From NCBI GenBank assembly GCA_964360255.1, contig CAYHVK010000016.1, forward strand, positions 9,712 to 73,711: 64,000 bases of DNA, read 5' to 3'. The translations under genes and the position numbers were made by a program. Positions within the stretch are counted from its first letter, which is position 1. Each line of letters starts with the position of its first letter. This document shows, in pieces, positions 1 through 8,282 of this stretch. This DNA comes from CAYHVK01 sp964360255 (GTDB lineage Bacteria; Bdellovibrionota; Bdellovibrionia; Bdellovibrionales; UBA1609). The notes below the pieces were generated by a model, which saw nothing but the letters and a program-made list of their open reading frames with translations, did not search any database and was not told the origin of the DNA.

Positions 1-1199
1 TAAAGGCGGCGAGCGTGCTCAAAAACTCCGTCGATCACTTTCTCTAATTGAAAGTAAGGGCGTAAGTCTTCGCTGCTAAATTTGAAGAGGTTTTCTTTGA
101 GCTTCTCAGAGTAGAAGGCAAAGTCCCATGGCATCAAAGCCGTAGTAAGACCCATTTCGCGAGCGAAGGCTTGAACTTCGTCCATATCTTTTTTGCCCTT
201 CTTAACTGCTGGGGCTTTCATCTGATCTAAAAATTGAAATACTTTTTCTGGAGTCTCGGCCATACGGCGCTCAAGAGTGAAATGCGCATGAGTTTTATAG
301 CCAAGAAGTTGAGCCCGCTCATGACGAAGCTGAACGATTTTCTTTAAAGTCTCTTGGTTGTCGAACTTATCATTGAAAGCTCGCGAGCCGAAGGCGCGCC
401 ACAATTTCTCGCGAGCCGCACGGTTCGTTGAGTAGGTCATAAATGGCAAATAGCTCGGAGCATGAAGGGTGAAGAGCCAACCCGTCAGGTTTTTCTCTTT
501 CGCAGCCTGAGCTGCAGCCTCGCGAGCCGATGGTGGTAAACCATCAAGTTCTTTCTCGTCAGTGAGAACCATTTGAAACTCATTTGTCGCTTTTAAAACA
601 TTTTCTGAGAACTGAGGGCCGAGTTTTGAAAGCTCCACATCAATTTGGCGCAGTTGATTTTTTTTGCCTTCATCAAGAAGGGCTCCGTTGCGAACAAAAT
701 CAATGTAGTACTTCTCAAGAATTTTAAGCTTCTCATTATTCAGAGGAGGCTGACCATTGAGAGGAGTGGTGAGAGCTTCGTGATTATTTTTCTCTGTAAC
801 GAAGTAATTTTTGTGCACAGCTTGCACACGAGCAAATATTTTCTGATCGAGCGAAACATCGCTAGCGAATTCAGAAAGAATAGGAGCGAACTCTTTTGCT
901 AAGGCTTGCAGAAACTCGTTTGTATTGGCTGAAAGCTGGTTAAAGAAAATACCAGATACGAAATCAACATCTTCACTGGCTGATTCGAGCGCCATAATCG
1001 TATTGGCAAAAGTTGCAGGCGATTGATCTTGGCGGATCTTTTCAATATTCGCTTTAGCGATAACAACAGCTTCTTTAAGAGTGGTCAAAAACTCATTTTG
1101 ATCGATCTTATCGAAAGCAATGGCAGGCTTTGCTTTTGAAGTGTTAAGTGAAGAGAATTTCAGGGGATTTATTGTGTTTTCAAAGTTGTTTTGCGACAT
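1..1199 (-). CDS. M3-family metallopeptidase (oligopeptidase A / Dcp-like), N-terminal part
   Basis: The reverse strand is open from the ATG at 1199 to the window edge, giving about 399 residues. It begins MSQNNFENTINPLKF and contains stretches such as LTGWLFTLHAPSYLPFMTYS and AREKLWRAFGSRAFND, which are typical of the helical N-terminal half of oligopeptidase A and peptidyl-dipeptidase Dcp (M3, thimet-type zinc peptidases that degrade short peptides in the cytoplasm or periplasm). The catalytic HExxH zone of M3 enzymes lies near residue 470, so it is outside the window. No signal peptide is visible, which favours a cytoplasmic oligopeptidase A role. The family call is firm; the subtype is not resolved. 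Confidence 0.85.
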   Translation of the reverse strand, partial: MSQNNFENTINPLKFSSLNTSKAKPAIAFDKIDQNEFLTTLKEAVVIAKANIEKIRQDQSPATFANTIMALESASEDVDFVSGIFFNQLSANTNEFLQALAKEFAPILSEFASDVSLDQKIFARVQAVHKNYFVTEKNNHEALTTPLNGQPPLNNEKLKILEKYYIDFVRNGALLDEGKKNQLRQIDVELSKLGPQFSENVLKATNEFQMVLTDEKELDGLPPSAREAAAQAAKEKNLTGWLFTLHAPSYLPFMTYSTNRAAREKLWRAFGSRAFNDKFDNQETLKKIVQLRHERAQLLGYKTHAHFTLERRMAETPEKVFQFLDQMKAPAVKKGKKDMDEVQAFAREMGLTTALMPWDFAFYSEKLKENLFKFSSEDLRPYFQLEKVIDGVFEHARRL

Positions 1200-1309
1200 G
1201 GTTTTTTATATCGTTTATCAACTTAGGATGTCTATAAAAGACCCATTTAAGCCGCAGTGAAAACTAGGAGCTGAGATTATTAACGCGCCTTGTCTGCTTC
1301 AGGTAAATT

Positions 1310-1339
1310 GTAAGGCTCATCTTAGTGAATGAGCCTTAC
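1310..1339 (-). terminator. Hairpin downstream of the Asn/Tyr-rich lipoprotein gene
   Basis: A perfect 11-bp stem (1310-1320 with 1329-1339) and an 8-base loop lie just beyond the stop of the reverse-strand lipoprotein gene. On that strand only a short A/T stretch follows, so it may be a weak intrinsic terminator or an mRNA 3' end stabiliser. Confidence 0.55.
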
Positions 1340-1347
1340 TTTGCGTA

Positions 1348-1971
1348 CTAGTAACAAACACCCATTGTTACGCCAGCTGACATCCAGCCCAGTGTTCCGC
1401 CGAATGTCTTACATTTGCAACCAGGAGTTGCGTAACCCATTGTACAACCGTGATATACATTGTTGTAACCAGAGTAATAGTTCGGCATTCCGTATTGGTA
1501 GAATGTGCTATAGGCAGAGTAACCGGCGCAAACTGTTGTACCTAAGTTCGGATAGTAAACTGGGTAGAACTGTTCATAAGCTGTGTTGTAGATTGAGCAA
1601 GCGTTATAAGCACCAGAAACATTACCAGTATAAATTCCGTTACCTTGTCCATAATAAGTACAGCTTTGGTTGCCGCTGTAGTTTACGTTTTGACAAAGAC
1701 TCTGGTTCACAGCGCCGCCATCTTGTACATCAATACACTGACCGTTATTCCACTGATAACGTTGGTTGTATTGGTAACCATTATTATACTGGTTGAATTG
1801 GTTATATTGGTTGTTGTAACCGTAACCACCATTATAGCCATTGTTGCCACCGTAACAGTTGTTCGGCGCATAAGCGTAAACTTGACCGTTACCGCTCTTC
1901 TTACCTTTATCGCAGCCAACGAAAGCAATGCTCATAGCTAGCAAAGCGAGTAGATAGATAGATTTCTTCAT
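1348..1971 (-). CDS. Asn/Tyr/Gly-rich small lipoprotein, function unknown
   Basis: This 207-residue protein has a classic lipoprotein signal: MKK, a hydrophobic stretch and the lipobox FVGC with the acylated Cys at residue 20. The mature part is extremely rich in Asn, Tyr, Gly and Gln (NNGYNGGYGYNNQYNQ and similar runs near residues 38-75), followed by a part with about ten Cys that could form disulfides. A good ribosome site (AGGAG) precedes the ATG at 1971. I recognise no family. Low-complexity Tyr/Asn lipoproteins are plausible surface or outer-membrane components. It stands alone, divergent from the SDR gene. Confidence 0.75.
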   Translation of the reverse strand: MKKSIYLLALLAMSIAFVGCDKGKKSGNGQVYAYAPNNCYGGNNGYNGGYGYNNQYNQFNQYNNGYQYNQRYQWNNGQCIDVQDGGAVNQSLCQNVNYSGNQSCTYYGQGNGIYTGNVSGAYNACSIYNTAYEQFYPVYYPNLGTTVCAGYSAYSTFYQYGMPNYYSGYNNVYHGCTMGYATPGCKCKTFGGTLGWMSAGVTMGVCY

Positions 1972-2151
1972 ACAGATCTCCTGTTTAAAATCATTAAGAC
2001 ATCCTTTTGATATCCAAGATTTGGGCCACGTAAAAATTATCTAAGTCATTGTTTCATGGTGTAATACCTTATAGATTCATGAGCTTACTGCGCCCTTAAT
2101 TGTTACTAGGGCGCAAATTTGTCACTTTTTCCGCTCGAATCGGAGGCCAAA

Positions 2152-2937
2152 ATGGCTACAGATCTCAAAAATAAATGGGCTTTAATTACGGGCGCAAGTA
2201 GCGGTATAGGCCACGCCACCGCAACGGTTTTCGCGCAAAAAGGGATGAACTTATTGATCACTGGCCGCCGTCAAGAGCGACTCGATGAACTCAAAAAGCA
2301 ATTAGAAAAAAGTCACGGCGTAAAAGTTGAGGTGCTTGTCTTTGATATTCAAGATTACAAAGCCTGTGAGGCAACACTGTTGCCGAAAATCCAAGATATT
2401 TCTCTCTCTCTATTAGTTAATAACTCAGGTTTAGCGAAAGGCGTTCAGCCTTTACAAGACGGCGCCATTGAAGACTGGGAGCAAATGATCGACACCAATA
2501 TCAAAGGCCTTCTTTATATGACTCGCTTGGTATTGCCTCATATGATCAAAAACAAATCAGGACATATTGTGAATTTAGGTTCGGTGGCCGGTCGCTGGAC
2601 TTATCCAGGTGGAGCCGTCTACAGCGCCACTAAATTTGCGGTGCGCGGAATCTCTGAGTCTCTTCGTATGGATCTACTGGGAACACCTATCCGCGTGACG
2701 AATATCGAGCCCGGAATGGTCGAAACTGAATTTAGTGATGTGCGCTTGCAAGACAAAGAAAAAGCCAAAAAAGTTTACCAAGGCGTAAATGCCTTAAAAG
2801 CTGAAGATATTGCTGAGACCATCGCATGGTGTGTAGAGCGTCCTGGCCATGTGAATATTCAAGAGCTGGTGATTTATCCAACTCAGCAGGCTGGTGTTGG
2901 CCCTTCGTATACATTTAGAAACTCATCACCGAGTTAA
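2152..2937 (+). CDS. SDR-family oxidoreductase (YdfG-like NADP-dependent dehydrogenase)
   Basis: The 261-residue product is a classical short-chain dehydrogenase. The nucleotide-binding TGASSGIG is at residues 13-20, NNSG lies in the middle, and the catalytic Ser (GSVAG), Tyr and Lys (YSATK) follow in proper order. The C-terminal part, with NIEPGMVETEFS and the VNIQELVIYPT tail, resembles YdfG-type enzymes that oxidise 3-hydroxy acids or reduce malonic semialdehyde. I start at the ATG at 2152 because CGGAGG lies just upstream; a TTG further upstream (2119) would add 11 residues that do not look like the family. Substrate is inferred from similarity only. Confidence 0.88.
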   Translation: MATDLKNKWALITGASSGIGHATATVFAQKGMNLLITGRRQERLDELKKQLEKSHGVKVEVLVFDIQDYKACEATLLPKIQDISLSLLVNNSGLAKGVQPLQDGAIEDWEQMIDTNIKGLLYMTRLVLPHMIKNKSGHIVNLGSVAGRWTYPGGAVYSATKFAVRGISESLRMDLLGTPIRVTNIEPGMVETEFSDVRLQDKEKAKKVYQGVNALKAEDIAETIAWCVERPGHVNIQELVIYPTQQAGVGPSYTFRNSSPS

Positions 2938-2963
2938 TTTAAGTCCTTAGAAACACACATTTC

Positions 2964-2992
2964 TTGGGCACACGACTTGCTCTCACTATAAT
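2964..2992 (+). promoter_or_regulatory. Overlapping candidate sigma-54 and sigma-70-type promoter
   Basis: GGGCACACGACTTGCT at 2966-2981 fits the sigma-54 pattern (GG, ten bases, GC; consensus TGGCACG-N4-TTGCW). In the same stretch TTGGGC (2964-2969) and TATAAT (2987-2992) are 17 bp apart, which fits a housekeeping promoter. Either would start transcription within a few bases of the GTG start at 2996. Confidence 0.5.
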
Positions 2993-2995
2993 ATA

Positions 2996-4060
2996 GTGAA
3001 GGCACACCTACTTCTTTTCTTATTATTTACAGTTGGCTTCTCGCAAGAGCCTTCAGCAGCGCTCAATTCTGTCACTGCTGATCCTTTGCTCCCAAAAGAG
3101 CTGCAGATCTGTTCGTTTAATATTCAATTTTTGGGGTTATCAAATTCACGAGATAGCGTAGCGCTTGCGAATTATATTAAAAATCAGAACTGTGACTTAA
3201 TCGTAGTGCAGGAGCTGATTGCTCCGCCTGACTTAAATAAATTAACAACGACGTTTACAGACTTTAGCGATCGCAAGCCTTTTTTCTTAGACGGCACTCC
3301 TTATCGTGCAGATACAGCGAGTTCCTCTTTCTTCGGCGCAATGGCTGCCGTTGGATATACCGATTTCTGGCTCTCAGAAGAGGATACCGGTACGTCAAAG
3401 AAAAATAAAAGCAATGGTAGCAATACGGAGTGGTGGGTCGTTTTCTATCGAGCCGACAAAGTAAAACCAGCCGAGCCGTTACAAAATATTTCTGGTTTTT
3501 TAGATGTAAAGTTAGCTGCGAATCCAACTTTTGATCGCGTTCCTTATTCTTTTGCTTTTCAGACTCTTGATGAGAAATTCGATTTTGTATTGATTAATGT
3601 GCACTTGCACCCAGGACCTGCTCCAAGAGATCGTGACCGTCGTCTTAAAGAATTGCGCGGCATCTACAGCTGGATTGACGAGGCTAAAAAAATCAGTAAC
3701 GAAAGAGATTTTATTATTATCGGGGACATGAATATTGAGCATTCAATGGAGCTGAGCACTGTTTTATTAGATACGCCATTTGTCAGTCTCAACGTAGATG
3801 CAAAAACTTATACGAATACCAATATTAAAAAACCGAAGCCTTATGACCATGTTCTCTTAGACCCTTCAGTTACGACTGAAATTAATCATGTGGATAATTT
3901 CTTTGTCGCAGATTTAATCGAATCAATGAGTTCATTTTGGCTTTATTCTCAAGGGGCATATCCTGGAAAGCCGTATGTTCATGATAATTTTCGTTGGTTT
4001 TTTAGTGACCACCATCTTGTGCATTTCAAGGCGGTTTACGGTGCTCAAGACGACGATTAA
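2996..4060 (+). CDS. Secreted endonuclease/exonuclease/phosphatase-family (DNase I-fold) protein
   Basis: The 354-residue protein starts at a GTG and has a short signal peptide (MKAHLLLFLLFTVGFSQ). The DNase I-like catalytic set is in order: SFNIQF (Asn), VVQEL (metal-binding Glu), NVHLHPG (His), GDMN (Asp and Asn) and SDHHLV (the final Asp-His pair). Members hydrolyse phosphodiesters in DNA, RNA or phospholipid head groups; with a signal peptide this one acts outside the cytoplasm, plausibly on nucleic acid released from lysed cells or prey (inference). No Shine-Dalgarno precedes the GTG and no alternative start preserves the signal peptide, so the mRNA may be leaderless. Confidence 0.85.
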   Translation: MKAHLLLFLLFTVGFSQEPSAALNSVTADPLLPKELQICSFNIQFLGLSNSRDSVALANYIKNQNCDLIVVQELIAPPDLNKLTTTFTDFSDRKPFFLDGTPYRADTASSSFFGAMAAVGYTDFWLSEEDTGTSKKNKSNGSNTEWWVVFYRADKVKPAEPLQNISGFLDVKLAANPTFDRVPYSFAFQTLDEKFDFVLINVHLHPGPAPRDRDRRLKELRGIYSWIDEAKKISNERDFIIIGDMNIEHSMELSTVLLDTPFVSLNVDAKTYTNTNIKKPKPYDHVLLDPSVTTEINHVDNFFVADLIESMSSFWLYSQGAYPGKPYVHDNFRWFFSDHHLVHFKAVYGAQDDD

Positions 4061-4137
4061 GCTAATCATTTGTTGGCTGACATATTTGCTTTTACAAAGC
4101 CCTAAAACGGCACTTTTTTGTCATTTTGGACAGACCT

Positions 4138-4166
4138 TATATTAGAGCCTCACTATATTAGAGCCT
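4138..4166 (+). repeat. 13-bp direct repeat upstream of a lipoprotein gene
   Basis: TATATTAGAGCCT occurs at 4138-4150 and again at 4154-4166, three bases apart. The TATATT part could serve as a -10 element; TTGTCA at 4118-4123 is only 14 bp from the first copy, so the promoter reading is weak. Confidence 0.45.
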
Positions 4167-4235
4167 GTAAGGCATCAGAATTGCTCATTTATGACTCGGA
4201 TTACTTTGCTTTTAACTCGCTTGCGAGGAGCTCAG

Positions 4236-5435
4236 ATGAAAAAGACAGCTGTTCAACATATTCTGCCGTTCGCCTTTTTAGTGGTTTCTGCCACAATGAT
4301 CACCGCCTGCGAAAAGGGTGGACCACGCACTGCTAAAGACGCGATTCTTAAAGCTAAGTGCGAGCGTGGTTATGAGTCGAATATTGAGAACGCAAAGACT
4401 ATAGCTGCGGTATCAACGAATTCAAATATCGAAGCGGATTATGCGATTCGTACTTACTTAACTAAGTTTGAATTGGCAGATGCAACTAAAGAGAGTCTTT
4501 TAAATCCAGGTAATTTCACAATTATATCAGCTCAGAAAACAGACTCTTTTTCTATGTCCTCAGATGTAGTGACTGTAGTTAAGGATTGCGAAAAACTGAC
4601 TGCAACTGTTAAGGGCCCAGGCTTTGAGGTTAAAGATCTTGATATCAAAGATTTGAAACTTCAGTCGATTGAACTTGGTCAATCGAATGTAGAATCTATG
4701 TCAGACATTACAGTTAAAATCGAAAAATCAGCCCGCCTTGAAGCTGTTGATAAGAAATTAGAAGAAGAAATCGACAAGCCTGAGAATAAAAAGAACAAAC
4801 ATAAACTCAAGGCCGCTCTTAAAAATATTCAAGAGCGTCAATTGGCTCGTGGTAATATTTTAACTAAAGTTTCAATCGAAGTTAAAGGTGCATCAAAGCA
4901 GTCTTATGTTATCGAACAACACTCAGGTGAAATCTTTGGTGATGCACGTGTTGATTTTGATAAATCAGTATTGAAAATGATTGCAGATCGTACATCAACA
5001 GTAGGAACTCCTGACTTCGTTAAAGAAGCTCTTCGCGCTAAAGAAGCAAAAGATGCAATTCAGTTTGCAACTTCTGGTGGAGCCGTATCAGCTGATCCAG
5101 AGAAAGCTATATCGATTGATAAACTCACTGGTGGACGCGTTTCTGAGGAGCAAGCTAAACTTGCATTTGAAGAGGCTAAGACTATTCCTGAGTCTGAAGT
5201 GATCACGATCTTAAAAGAGAAGCTCGATTCAGTGGCGGGTACTGCTTTAAACATGAAGCCGATTGAAATTGCTCCGATTGCAGTACCAGAACTTTCGGTA
5301 GCACCAGTTGCTCCGGCAGATCAAACTAAAGTTGAAGAGAAAAAACCAGAAGTTAAAACTCCAGAAGTGAAGACATCGACATTGGTGCCTTCAGTTGCTA
5401 CGTCTTCAGCACCTACACTAAGTCTTAATAATTAG
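4236..5435 (+). CDS. Predicted lipoprotein of unknown function
   Basis: The 399-residue protein has a lipoprotein signal with lipobox ITAC and the acylated Cys at residue 25, so it should be anchored in the outer or inner membrane facing the periplasm. The body is Lys/Glu-rich and mainly hydrophilic; a central helix-rich stretch (around residues 170-210) contains many charged residues, and the last 60 residues are rich in Pro, Val and Lys, like a flexible wall-spanning tail. The ATG at 4236 is preceded by GAGGAG; an earlier in-frame ATG at 4191 would spoil the signal peptide. No family recognised. Confidence 0.75.
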   Translation: MKKTAVQHILPFAFLVVSATMITACEKGGPRTAKDAILKAKCERGYESNIENAKTIAAVSTNSNIEADYAIRTYLTKFELADATKESLLNPGNFTIISAQKTDSFSMSSDVVTVVKDCEKLTATVKGPGFEVKDLDIKDLKLQSIELGQSNVESMSDITVKIEKSARLEAVDKKLEEEIDKPENKKNKHKLKAALKNIQERQLARGNILTKVSIEVKGASKQSYVIEQHSGEIFGDARVDFDKSVLKMIADRTSTVGTPDFVKEALRAKEAKDAIQFATSGGAVSADPEKAISIDKLTGGRVSEEQAKLAFEEAKTIPESEVITILKEKLDSVAGTALNMKPIEIAPIAVPELSVAPVAPADQTKVEEKKPEVKTPEVKTSTLVPSVATSSAPTLSLNN

Positions 5436-5463
5436 AGTGCTAGCTTTCAGCTGGCGCTTTCTT
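5436..5463. terminator. Bidirectional terminator-like hairpin between convergent genes
   Basis: A 9-bp stem (5436-5444 with 5450-5458, two G-U pairs) and a 5-base loop are followed by TTTCTTAAA. It sits between the lipoprotein stop and the helicase stop on the opposite strand, as expected for a shared terminator. Confidence 0.6.
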
Positions 5464-7789
5464 AAACGCGCTCGAGACGGGCGTGTTTAGTCATAAATTT
5501 CTTAACGGCATTATCTTTAAATACAACGCTGACTTTTTGTTGATCGCCATCGCCTTCAACCTGATAAATTGATCCCACGCCAAAAATAGGGTGGCGAACG
5601 CGATCGCCTTTTTTAAGACTATCACCAGAAGATCCGCTGGAATCAAAAGCATCATCACCAAAATCTTCGTAGTTCGGCGCCTGCTGAACGTCGGCCGCCG
5701 GGCGACGACGCACGAAGCGTGAGCCTGAAGTTTTGTGTTTGCCGAATGCAGATTCTTGAGCGGCATGTTGAGCCATATCGTCATCGCTCGCCATGCCGAA
5801 CTGATTCACATATTTATCTAAGAACTTCGGACGATTTAAATCTAAGCTCGTTGTAATGTACTTGGCTGGAATCTCTTTTAAGAAGCGGCTCGGAGGGCGA
5901 TGTTCTTCTTGCCCCCATACACGACGTTGACGGGCATAGGTTAAGAATAAGTTTTCACGTGCGCGGGTCATTCCTACATAACAGAGGCGACGTTCTTCTT
6001 CGACCGCAGTTGGATCATTTTCATCTACCGAGCGTGAGCTTGGGAATAAACCATCCTCCATACCTACAACGAACACATTTTTATATTCGAGACCTTTTGA
6101 AAGATGCAGTGTCATCATTGTGACGGCTTCTTGGTCTTCTTTCATGCGATCTTGATCAGTTACAAGTGCCAATTGCTCGAGAAAAGTCGTGAGGCTGGCT
6201 TCGTCACCGCGTTCTTTTTCAAATTGTTGAATGGCATTTTGCAATTCTTCTAAGTTATCGATGCGGTTGAGGGATTCAGGAGTGTTCTCTTCTTTAAGGC
6301 GCTGAGCGTAGCCAGTTTTATCTAAAATCGCTAAGTACAAATCTGAAACTTTTGATTTCTGAGCCTCTTCTCGAAGCGACTCAAACAAATTTAAAAACTG
6401 ATTGATTTTATTGCAGGCTCCAGCGTGAACCATGCGTTGCAAGGCCACTTCACGGGCCGCATCGAGGGCTGTAATTTTGCGTTGTGCTGATAAACTTAAA
6501 ATTAAATCAACCGTTGTTTTGCCGATACCACGAGTGGGTACGTTAATAATACGAGCAAAAGCCACGTCATCAGATGGATTCAGCAGCAAACGTAGATAGC
6601 AGATAATATCCTTAATCTCGGCGCGATCATAGAAGCGTACAGCTCCCACTAAACGATACGGGATAGAATAGGAGCGCAATTGCTCTTCCATCACGCGAGA
6701 TTGGGCGTTGGTGCGATAGAAAATAGCGAAATCATTATATGAATAGGTTCGGGGTAAAAATAATTCTTCAATTTTACGAGCGACAAAACGGCCCTCGTCG
6801 TATTCATTGCCTTCGCTTTGAACGAGAATTTGCGAGCCTACTGGGTTATTGGTGAAAAGAGTTTTATCTTTGCGCTGAGTATTTTTACGAATCACATGTG
6901 AAGCGGCTTCAACGATGTTTTTCGTCGAGCGGTAGTTCTCTTCGAGCTTTACGACCACCGCTTCAGGAAAGTCTTTTTCAAAATTCAGAATGTTAGAGAT
7001 GTCCGCTCCGCGCCAGCTGTAAATAGACTGATCTTCATCACCCACAACGCAAAGATTGCGATGTTTGCTGGCGAGCATTTTAATCAATAGGTATTGGATG
7101 TGGTTGGTATCTTGATACTCATCCACCAGAATATAGCGAAAGCGCTGTTGATAAGAGGCCAGCACATCCGGAAATTTCTGAAATAATTCGTACGTTTTTA
7201 AAAGTAAATCATCAAAATCTAAAGCATTCGCGCGCTGAAGTTCATTTTCATAATGTTGGTAAACTTCGATGGCCGTGTTATCCATGGTCATGAAAGATTT
7301 TTTGCTCACTTCATTCGGTTTAATTCCCAGCATTTTGCAGTTGCTGATTTGGGCCTTAAACATTTTCGGTGGGTAGATTTTGTCGTTGAGATTCATCTCT
7401 TCGACGATTCTTTTTAAGACCGAAAGCTGATCGCTATCATCATAAATCACGAAAAAAGGCTGATATCCGAGCCTGAAGATCTCATCTCTTAAAATGCGGG
7501 CGCAAGTGGAGTGGAAGGTCGAAACCCACAAATCGGCATAAACCGGGACCGACATCCGCTTCAGAACCCCCATGATTCGATGAAGCATCTCTTTGGCGGC
7601 TTTATTCGTGAAAGTAACGGCCAAAATCTCATTGGGAGTGGCCTCGCCTTCGAGAATAAGGTTGGCAATTCGATAGGTTAGCACCCTTGTCTTGCCTGAC
7701 CCAGCACCTGCCAAAACGAGCAGAGGGCCGTTTAAGGTCTCAGCAGCTTGGCGTTGAGGTGGGTTTAATTCGTCGAGAAGTGATGACAT
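5462..7789 (-). CDS. pcrA: UvrD/PcrA-type superfamily 1A DNA helicase
   Basis: The 775-residue protein has all the SF1A helicase motifs: NPPQRQA (Q motif) and GAGSGKT (Walker A, residues 28-34), LVDEYQDTN (Walker B), GDEDQSIYSWRGAD, ENYRS, TLHLSKGLEYKNVFV and YVGMTRARENLFL. It unwinds DNA 3' to 5' in nucleotide-excision and mismatch repair and at stalled replication forks. The last 50 residues (GDRVRHPIFGVGSI onward) form the Tudor-like domain that in PcrA contacts RNA polymerase. I start at the ATG at 7789; the longer open frame would run into the oppositely oriented S14 gene. PcrA and UvrD are not distinguishable here. Confidence 0.95.
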   Translation of the reverse strand: MSSLLDELNPPQRQAAETLNGPLLVLAGAGSGKTRVLTYRIANLILEGEATPNEILAVTFTNKAAKEMLHRIMGVLKRMSVPVYADLWVSTFHSTCARILRDEIFRLGYQPFFVIYDDSDQLSVLKRIVEEMNLNDKIYPPKMFKAQISNCKMLGIKPNEVSKKSFMTMDNTAIEVYQHYENELQRANALDFDDLLLKTYELFQKFPDVLASYQQRFRYILVDEYQDTNHIQYLLIKMLASKHRNLCVVGDEDQSIYSWRGADISNILNFEKDFPEAVVVKLEENYRSTKNIVEAASHVIRKNTQRKDKTLFTNNPVGSQILVQSEGNEYDEGRFVARKIEELFLPRTYSYNDFAIFYRTNAQSRVMEEQLRSYSIPYRLVGAVRFYDRAEIKDIICYLRLLLNPSDDVAFARIINVPTRGIGKTTVDLILSLSAQRKITALDAAREVALQRMVHAGACNKINQFLNLFESLREEAQKSKVSDLYLAILDKTGYAQRLKEENTPESLNRIDNLEELQNAIQQFEKERGDEASLTTFLEQLALVTDQDRMKEDQEAVTMMTLHLSKGLEYKNVFVVGMEDGLFPSSRSVDENDPTAVEEERRLCYVGMTRARENLFLTYARQRRVWGQEEHRPPSRFLKEIPAKYITTSLDLNRPKFLDKYVNQFGMASDDDMAQHAAQESAFGKHKTSGSRFVRRRPAADVQQAPNYEDFGDDAFDSSGSSGDSLKKGDRVRHPIFGVGSIYQVEGDGDQQKVSVVFKDNAVKKFMTKHARLERV

Positions 7790-7877
7790 CAGGGGGATTG
7801 AATTACTTGAAATTGGTAATTGCTTCAACTTGTAATGCGCCTTAACCCCATAAAAAGCTTGATTTTTAGGTCTATAT

Positions 7878-7896
7878 CGAAGAAAAACTATCTTCG
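7878..7896 (+). promoter_or_regulatory. Inverted repeat in the rpsN leader
   Basis: CGAAGA (7878-7883) and TCTTCG (7891-7896) form a 6-bp inverted repeat with a 7-base centre, 21 bases before the S14 start. It could be an operator or a leader hairpin; nothing in the sequence decides. Confidence 0.35.
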
Positions 7897-7917
7897 TTTC
7901 ATTGGAGTATAAAAAGA

Positions 7918-8223
7918 ATGGCAAAACTGAGTTCAATTAATAAGAATAATCGTCGTCGTGAAAAAGCAACCCGCTATCTCGCTCACCGTACTGAGTTGCG
8001 CGAAAAAGCAGTGAATATGAAATTGAGCGATGAAGAGCGCGAACTCGCAGCTCTTAAACTTCAAAAACTTCCACGTAACACAAGCATGAACCGTGTTATC
8101 ACTCGTTGTTATTTAACAGGTCGCCCTCGTGGTAACCTTCGTAAGTTCGGTCTTTCTCGTATGAAGTTCCGTGAACTAGCGCTTCGCGGTTTAATTCCGG
8201 GCGTAACTAAAGCCAGCTGGTAA
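7918..8223 (+). CDS. rpsN: 30S ribosomal protein S14, zinc-independent type
   Basis: The 101-residue protein matches the long S14 form in length and ending (RKFGLSRMKFRELALRGLIPGVTKASW region; TGRPRG before it). S14 binds 16S rRNA in the head of the small subunit. Only one Cys is present in the region where zinc-binding S14 has two CxxC pairs, so this is the C-minus type. It is a single-gene unit here rather than part of the usual ribosomal-protein operon, with a GGAG ribosome site and a strong terminator. Whether a zinc-binding paralogue exists elsewhere cannot be seen. Confidence 0.97.
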   Translation: MAKLSSINKNNRRREKATRYLAHRTELREKAVNMKLSDEERELAALKLQKLPRNTSMNRVITRCYLTGRPRGNLRKFGLSRMKFRELALRGLIPGVTKASW

Positions 8224-8248
8224 TTACATACCAACAAATGAAACTGAA

Positions 8249-8280
8249 AAAAGCCAAGCTCACCAGCTTGGCTTTTTTAT
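8249..8280 (+). terminator. Intrinsic terminator of rpsN
   Basis: A 10-bp perfect stem (8251-8260 with 8265-8274), 4-base loop and T-run follow the S14 stop by about 25 bases. Confidence 0.9.
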
Positions 8281-8282
8281 GC

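Noticed and set aside
1329..1796. Forward open frame antisense to the Asn/Tyr-rich lipoprotein gene
   Set aside because: It is a shadow of the biased codons of the reverse gene: Cys/Arg/Ser-rich, with no ribosome site or family. Several other long antisense frames (645-902, 1645-1941) are rejected for the same reason.
2009..2035. Sigma-54-like site upstream of the Asn/Tyr-rich lipoprotein (reverse strand, TGGCCCAAATCTTGGA)
   Set aside because: The -12 element has GG instead of the essential GC.
7790..7936. N-terminal extension of the helicase by 49 residues
   Set aside because: It overlaps the oppositely oriented rpsN start and has no similarity to helicases; the ATG at 7789 begins the conserved part.
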